NCBI GenBank assembly: GCA_963628435.1
Contig: CAVGEY010000031.1
Coordinates: 1 to 9,358, forward strand
Origin: CAKSQF01 sp963628435
GTDB lineage: Bacteria; Bacillota; Clostridia; Oscillospirales; CAG-272
DNA: 9,358 nucleotides
Direction of reading: 5' to 3'
Below the pieces are notes generated by a model that saw nothing but the letters and a program-made list of their open reading frames with translations, was not told where the DNA came from and made no database searches. This document shows, piece after piece, positions 6,254-9,358 of the stretch. Within the stretch, counting starts at the first letter, position 1. Every line of letters begins with the position of its first letter. The position numbers and the translations under genes were made by a program.

Positions 6254-7357
6254 TCAATTTTGTTCATGCCGTGAAAGATACTCCGTATATTCTTCGAGAC
6301 ACATATTAAGTTCCTTCATTTTTTCTGCATGATATCTGCCTACAAATCTGAAATGCCAAGGCTCATAAATAATACCGGTAATATCTTCTTTGTCTTCGGG
6401 AAAACGAAGGATAAATCCGAATTTCGTGCAATTTTCCGCAAGCCATTTCCCCGCATCGGTATCCCCGAATTCCTGTATAAGATGAAGATATTTGGATGGC
6501 AGAGATGTCTGAACCACGTCAACAACAAGTCCTGTCTGATGATCGCTGGTGCCCGGTCTGCACGAATATGTCGCCACATTTTTTTCCTTATCTTCTTTTG
6601 AAATTGGAAGAGTTTTTGTTGCATTATTTCCGCAATTCGGACAGGTCTTATCTTTTCCAACCCAATCGACATTGCAGTCCTCACACATCCAATGATAGGT
6701 AAGTCTAACATTTCCGTTAAAGAGCCTGTCCTGAAACGAATAATCTCTATACGCGCTCACAACATAGAGATTCGGTATTCCTTCAGCTTTTGCCTCAAGC
6801 ACCATTGCCGTCAACGCTTTTAAGGCACATTCATTTAATTTGAAATCGAGAAAGCGAGAATACTTATATTCTGTTATTATATCGGATGACACTATATTTT
6901 TCAATCCGTCTCTTGCGAGTTCCTCATCGTTCCCGATTTTATTTTCCGCGTTAACAAGTATAAGGTAATCATCGCTCCAATCTTCGCCGGATGGATTCAT
7001 ATACTTTTCGTATTCGGAAAGATCAAGAATAAAATTCAGATTTTCGTTTGTTGTAACCGCCTCGGTAGTAACAACAGGAGAAGTTGTTACTACAGTGGTA
7101 ATGCACGATGTTATGGGACATGAAGTCTCGGCTTTTGTTACAACAGATGATGTCACTGTATTCGATGTTTCGGGCAAAGTTATTCCCTGCGCCGTTGATA
7201 TCGGATTACGAGTCGTAACTTCGGGCTTTGCACTGATCAGTGTGATAGACTGTTCCTCTCTGCTTGATGAAATATTTATTGCAATTGCAACCGCAAGAGT
7301 TATCGAAACAGAAATAAGGAACAGTAGAATCAACTTTATTGCAATGTTATTTTTCAT
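6254..7357 (-). CDS. Membrane-anchored VanY/M15B D-alanyl-D-alanine carboxypeptidase with zinc-ribbon-like insert
   Basis: Enzymes of this family remove the last D-Ala of peptidoglycan stem peptides outside the membrane, using one Zn. The 367 residues start with a short cytosolic tail and a membrane helix (~8-30, uncleaved anchor or signal peptide). A Thr/Ser/Val-rich stalk (~38-104) and the catalytic domain (~125-355) follow. The family marks are SAYRDYSFQ (201-209; R204, Q209), SDHQTGLVVD (271-280; Zn ligands H273 and D280) and EPWHF (332-336; catalytic E332, Zn ligand H335). Between the first two marks lies an extra stretch with CEDC (225-228) and CPNC (239-242), spaced like a zinc ribbon, which is unusual for this fold outside the cell. 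The gene follows the stalk-domain gene by 31 nt, probably in one operon. The RBS (ggatt before ATG) is weak. Confidence 0.88.
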   Translation of the reverse strand: MKNNIAIKLILLFLISVSITLAVAIAINISSSREEQSITLISAKPEVTTRNPISTAQGITLPETSNTVTSSVVTKAETSCPITSCITTVVTTSPVVTTEAVTTNENLNFILDLSEYEKYMNPSGEDWSDDYLILVNAENKIGNDEELARDGLKNIVSSDIITEYKYSRFLDFKLNECALKALTAMVLEAKAEGIPNLYVVSAYRDYSFQDRLFNGNVRLTYHWMCEDCNVDWVGKDKTCPNCGNNATKTLPISKEDKEKNVATYSCRPGTSDHQTGLVVDVVQTSLPSKYLHLIQEFGDTDAGKWLAENCTKFGFILRFPEDKEDITGIIYEPWHFRFVGRYHAEKMKELNMCLEEYTEYLSRHEQN

Positions 7358-7388
7358 TTTAATCCATTCTCTTTTACTGAAAATTTAA

Positions 7389-7976
7389 TCAATAGGCAAC
7401 ATTATCGCATTCGCAAGGAAGATGCGTAGTAAAACCGAAGCTGCCGTCGGAACTGTAAGTGATATAAAATTTATGATCATCTTCTTCATCCCCGGATATT
7501 GATATGCCTTCGAAATAATTATCTACAAACGAATACGGAAGAAAAACGTCATTCTGATAAATAAATGCGGGAGATTCCATCTGAATACTTACACCCGATA
7601 AATCAACATCGGTTTTATCTATTGTAACCGTAATTTTATCGTCCTCGGTATTTCTGAGTAAAAATCTATACTCGTTTTTATCACCTGAAACCGAAAAATC
7701 GCATACGTCCGCAATATACGAGAAATTAACATAAGTAATGCCATTTAGAACAATTGTATCTTTATCATAATACAATGTTGTTTTAGTTTTAGAATTTTCG
7801 GCTCCTATTTTGAAAACATATTTTTTTGCAAGGAAATCGAATGATGAGAATTTAACAATCGCAAATGTCGATCCGAAAAAACCAAAAAGAATAATGCATG
7901 AGCAGAAAGCTACCGATATAACAAATAAAAGCGCCTTTTTGCCGCGATTTGAAACTTTTCTGTTATTAGCACTCAT
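7389..7976 (-). CDS. Membrane-anchored stalk-domain protein (copper amine oxidase N-like)
   Basis: The 195 residues show a basic cytosolic N-terminus (RGKK), one membrane helix at about 15-41 and an extracellular part. That part has the pattern 'DTIVLNGITYVNFSYIADV' (73-91) followed later by 'IYQNDVFLPYSFVDNYF' (139-155). This two-lobed arrangement matches the copper amine oxidase N-terminal-like (stalk) domain of many Firmicute envelope proteins, which does not bind copper and has no known catalysis. The C-terminus carries a CEC pair (188, 190). The ATG at 7976 has GAGGGA 8 nt upstream and a consensus promoter behind it. It is the first gene of a pair with the VanY-type peptidase, so a role in cell-wall upkeep is inferred from context only. 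Confidence 0.75.
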   Translation of the reverse strand: MSANNRKVSNRGKKALLFVISVAFCSCIILFGFFGSTFAIVKFSSFDFLAKKYVFKIGAENSKTKTTLYYDKDTIVLNGITYVNFSYIADVCDFSVSGDKNEYRFLLRNTEDDKITVTIDKTDVDLSGVSIQMESPAFIYQNDVFLPYSFVDNYFEGISISGDEEDDHKFYITYSSDGSFGFTTHLPCECDNVAY

Positions 7977-8006
7977 ATACTCTGTCCCTCAAATTATACT
8001 TACATT

Positions 8007-8034
8007 ATTATACCATAATTTTCGCCGATGTCAA
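8007..8034 (-). promoter_or_regulatory. Promoter of the stalk-protein/VanY operon
   Basis: Minus strand: TTGACA (8029-8034), 16-nt spacer, TATAAT (8007-8012). Both hexamers are perfect sigma-A consensus. The predicted start near 8000 gives a leader of about 25 nt to the ATG at 7976. Confidence 0.8.
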
Positions 8035-8126
8035 CAAATCGCTTTATAATAACAGAAAATTGTTTGACTTGAGGCAAATCGACAATCTCAAATTCGCATA
8101 AAAAAACAGAAAAATTAAAAAAAAGC

Positions 8127-8155
8127 TTGACAAACAAATAAAAACATGATAGAAT
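8127..8155 (+). promoter_or_regulatory. Promoter of tRNA-Ser
   Basis: TTGACA (8127-8132), 17-nt spacer, TAGAAT (8150-8155), with TG one base before the -10. It lies about 34 nt upstream of the mature tRNA. It diverges from the stalk-protein promoter, with about 90 bp of AT-rich DNA between the two -35 boxes in which I see no further feature. Confidence 0.8.
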
Positions 8156-8188
8156 ACAAGCCGTTGACAGAGAAAGCATAGAAAATTC

Positions 8189-8279
8189 GGAGAGATGGCT
8201 GAGCTGGTCTAAGGCGCACGACTGGAAATCGTGTGAACACTGAAATGTTCCATGAGTTCGAATCTCATTCTCTCCGCCA
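8189..8279 (+). tRNA. tRNA-Ser (anticodon GGA)
   Basis: A 91-nt class II tRNA with encoded CCA (8277-8279). The acceptor GGAGAGA pairs fully with TCTCTCC, and the discriminator base is G. The anticodon stem CACGA/TCGTG holds the loop CTGGAAA, so the anticodon is GGA (8224-8226), reading UCC and UCU. The long variable arm GAACA/TGTTC, typical of serine tRNAs, and the T arm ATGAG-TTCGAAT-CTCAT are both intact. Confidence 0.96.
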
Positions 8280-8285
8280 AGAAAG

Positions 8286-8324
8286 TACGAACGCGAGCAT
8301 AGGCAAGCGTTCGTATTTTTCTTT
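8286..8324 (+). terminator. Intrinsic terminator of tRNA-Ser
   Basis: A 9-bp stem (tacgaacgc 8286-8294 with gcgttcgta 8307-8315) and a 12-nt loop are followed directly by tttttctttt. It starts 7 nt after the CCA end. Confidence 0.85.
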
Positions 8325-8347
8325 TGTTAACGGCAGCATCACCGCAC

Positions 8348-8390
8348 CCGAGATTTGTATGTAAGTACATTTCTCGGATTTTTTATTTTT
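8348..8390 (+). terminator. Second hairpin with T tract, backup terminator
   Basis: Arms 8348-8359 and 8366-8377 pair as 6 bp (ccgaga/tctcgg), two T-T mismatches and 4 bp, around a 6-nt loop, followed by attttttattttt. It would catch read-through from the first terminator. A remnant of another small transcript is an alternative. Confidence 0.55.
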
Positions 8391-8467
8391 ACGCAACTGT
8401 AAAATGTAATTTACAATCAGTATCATTAGTAATTTTCAACAAAAAAAAATAAAAAGATTGGCATGTT

Positions 8468-8497
8468 TGTACATGAACAAAAAAATACAAATATGAT
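8468..8497 (+). promoter_or_regulatory. Weak candidate promoter for the repeat surface protein
   Basis: TGTACA (8468-8473), 18-nt spacer, TATGAT (8492-8497). The -35 is poor. TAGAAT at 8502-8507 is an alternative -10 without a clear -35. The leader to the ATG at 8581 would be about 75 nt. The stretch 8391-8467 holds nothing else I can support. Confidence 0.3.
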
Positions 8498-8529
8498 ACA
8501 TTAGAATAGCGAATAAAATCGTAAAGATG

Positions 8530-8556
8530 CATACAGTCATGTGCACAGACTGTATG
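8530..8556 (+). promoter_or_regulatory. Leader hairpin upstream of the repeat surface protein
   Basis: A perfect 9-bp stem (catacagtc with gactgtatg) encloses a 9-nt loop that itself contains the palindrome tgtgcaca. It ends 24 nt before the start codon and has no T run after it, so it is not a terminator. It may stabilise the mRNA or affect translation. Confidence 0.4.
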
Positions 8557-8580
8557 TAAAATTATCAATGAAAGGAACTA

Positions 8581-9358
8581 ATGAACATGAAGCAAGTAAA
8601 AAAGATTAGCAAAACAATTACGCGAACAATTTCATTATTCATGGCGATGCTGCTTGTTTTGCTCCCGGTAATCGGTGGGCTGCCGTCGATTGCCCTTGCC
8701 GAAGGATGGCAGGCAAATTCGGAGGTTTCCGAAAGCGATTCCGACGGAACAAAAATTTACACCTCGAACAAAAATCTCGGTGTCGTTGAGTATAAAAACG
8801 GCGATCTCAGTAAAATTGACACAATGTATGCTGAATTTTGCTATGAGGGCGCAGCCGATACGGGCGACCGTGAATATGTAGGTATTGAAATTCATTCGGC
8901 TGACTCTTACTATCGTTTCGCAATATGGCCGAATACCGCAAGCAACGGCCCTGCTGTTCTCTTCGTCCAAAAGGATACAGAGGATCCCATTAGCCGTTAC
9001 CTTCGAAAGGAAATGCCGGCTGATCAGTACGGCAAAAATGTTTGGTACAGCATGAAGGTTGTACTGACCGATAATTATCTCGCCCTTTGGATGAACGGCG
9101 AACTGATTTGCACAAGCGAATCGCTCGGAATAACAGTCGGCGAATTTGAATGGGACAGAGCACTTACCGTAACAAAAGGATGCCCTGCACAGATGAAAAA
9201 TCTGAGCGTTTCCACTACAATGAGCCCTGCTTCAGACTGGCAGGCAAACTCGGAGGTTTCCGAAAGCGATTCCGACGGAACAAAAATTTACACCTCGAAC
9301 AAGAATCTCGGTGTCGTTGAGTATAAAAACGGCGATCTCAGTAAAATTGACACAATGT
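8581..9358 (+). CDS. Secreted repeat protein with lectin-like domains (3' partial)
   Basis: The frame is open from the ATG at 8581 to the window end (259 codons visible) and must continue. AAAGGA lies 4 nt before this ATG; a second ATG at 8587 is in frame and also possible. Residues 1-40 are a clear Sec signal peptide: basic start (KQVKKISKTITR), hydrophobic core (~17-34) and an ALA cleavage site before E41. From W43 begins a domain of about 177 residues with alternating beta-like strands, ending in 'WYSMKVVLTDNYLALWMNGELI' (155-176). This resembles concanavalin A-like/LamG sugar-binding sandwiches; no catalytic motif is seen. At W220 the same domain begins again, identical over the 40 residues visible. 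The protein is probably a large adhesin or glycan-binding surface protein. Its anchoring mode lies beyond the window. The family assignment is tentative. Confidence 0.8.
   Translation, partial: MNMKQVKKISKTITRTISLFMAMLLVLLPVIGGLPSIALAEGWQANSEVSESDSDGTKIYTSNKNLGVVEYKNGDLSKIDTMYAEFCYEGAADTGDREYVGIEIHSADSYYRFAIWPNTASNGPAVLFVQKDTEDPISRYLRKEMPADQYGKNVWYSMKVVLTDNYLALWMNGELICTSESLGITVGEFEWDRALTVTKGCPAQMKNLSVSTTMSPASDWQANSEVSESDSDGTKIYTSNKNLGVVEYKNGDLSKIDTM
8707..8827 (+). repeat. In-frame tandem repeat, first copy start
   Basis: Bases 8707-8827 recur at 9238-9358, a period of 531 bp (177 codons). Of 121 aligned bases 119 agree. The differences (8718 T/C and 8772 A/G, in Asn and Lys codons) are silent. 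The window ends inside the second copy, so the true repeat length and number are unknown. Confidence 0.9.
9238..9358 (+). repeat. In-frame tandem repeat, second copy (cut by window end)
   Basis: This matches 8707-8827 with two silent changes. The bases between (8828-9237) form the rest of the first domain. Such identity at the DNA level points to recent duplication or ongoing gene conversion. Confidence 0.9.

Noticed and set aside
6340..6711. Second minus-strand frame (123 codons) inside the VanY-type gene
   Set aside because: It is a shadow frame; the overlapping frame carries all M15B zinc and catalytic motifs.
8635..8970. Minus-strand frame (111 codons) opposite the repeat surface protein
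   Set aside because: The plus strand has an RBS, a signal peptide and a continuous frame to the window end; the opposite frame has none of these.
1..9358. CRISPR array, insertion sequence, prophage, toxin-antitoxin or other defence system
   Set aside because: No regularly spaced short repeats, transposase or integrase motifs or nuclease/toxin-like proteins were found. The tRNA genes are intact and no duplicated 3' ends suggesting an integrated element were seen within the window.

Overview
The window looks like chromosomal DNA of a low-GC Gram-positive anaerobe, most likely a gut Clostridia of the Ruminococcus/Oscillospiraceae type. This is inferred from AT-rich intergenic DNA, strong GGAG-type ribosome binding sites, consensus sigma-A promoters, threonine-rich linkers on surface proteins, a PPi-type phosphofructokinase and a Na+-pump decarboxylase subunit. 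No marker fixes the genus.

Layout from left to right. (1) The 3' part of a plus-strand surface protein gene: F5/8C-like domain, Thr-rich stalk, C-terminal membrane anchor. (2) A convergent intergenic region with two perfect hairpins. (3) A minus-strand pair: a Na+-translocating decarboxylase beta subunit and a 46-residue OadG-related membrane peptide, with their own extended -10 promoter near 2169-2196. (4) A minus-strand operon, phosphofructokinase - serC - serA, with a promoter near 5867-5895 and a strong terminator near 2218-2258. It joins a glycolytic step to the first two steps of serine synthesis. (5) tRNA-Glu(CUC) on the minus strand with its own promoter and terminator. (6) A minus-strand pair of membrane-anchored envelope proteins: a stalk-domain (copper amine oxidase N-like) protein, then a VanY/M15B carboxypeptidase carrying an inserted four-cysteine zinc-ribbon-like segment. 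(7) A divergent region leading to plus-strand tRNA-Ser(GGA), two hairpin terminators, and the 5' part of a large secreted protein built from near-identical 177-residue repeats, cut by the window end.

The window is mostly housekeeping metabolism flanked by cell-surface genes. I see no CRISPR array, transposon, phage gene or defence system, and no clearly new multi-gene system. The points most worth a second look are: a small hairpin between the Shine-Dalgarno and the ATG of the phosphofructokinase gene that would bring them to normal spacing; the zinc-ribbon-like insertion in the VanY-type peptidase; the orphan decarboxylase beta plus mini-gamma pair; a palindrome exactly between -35 and -10 of the pfp-serC-serA promoter; and a 121-bp in-frame repeat in the last gene whose two differences are both silent.
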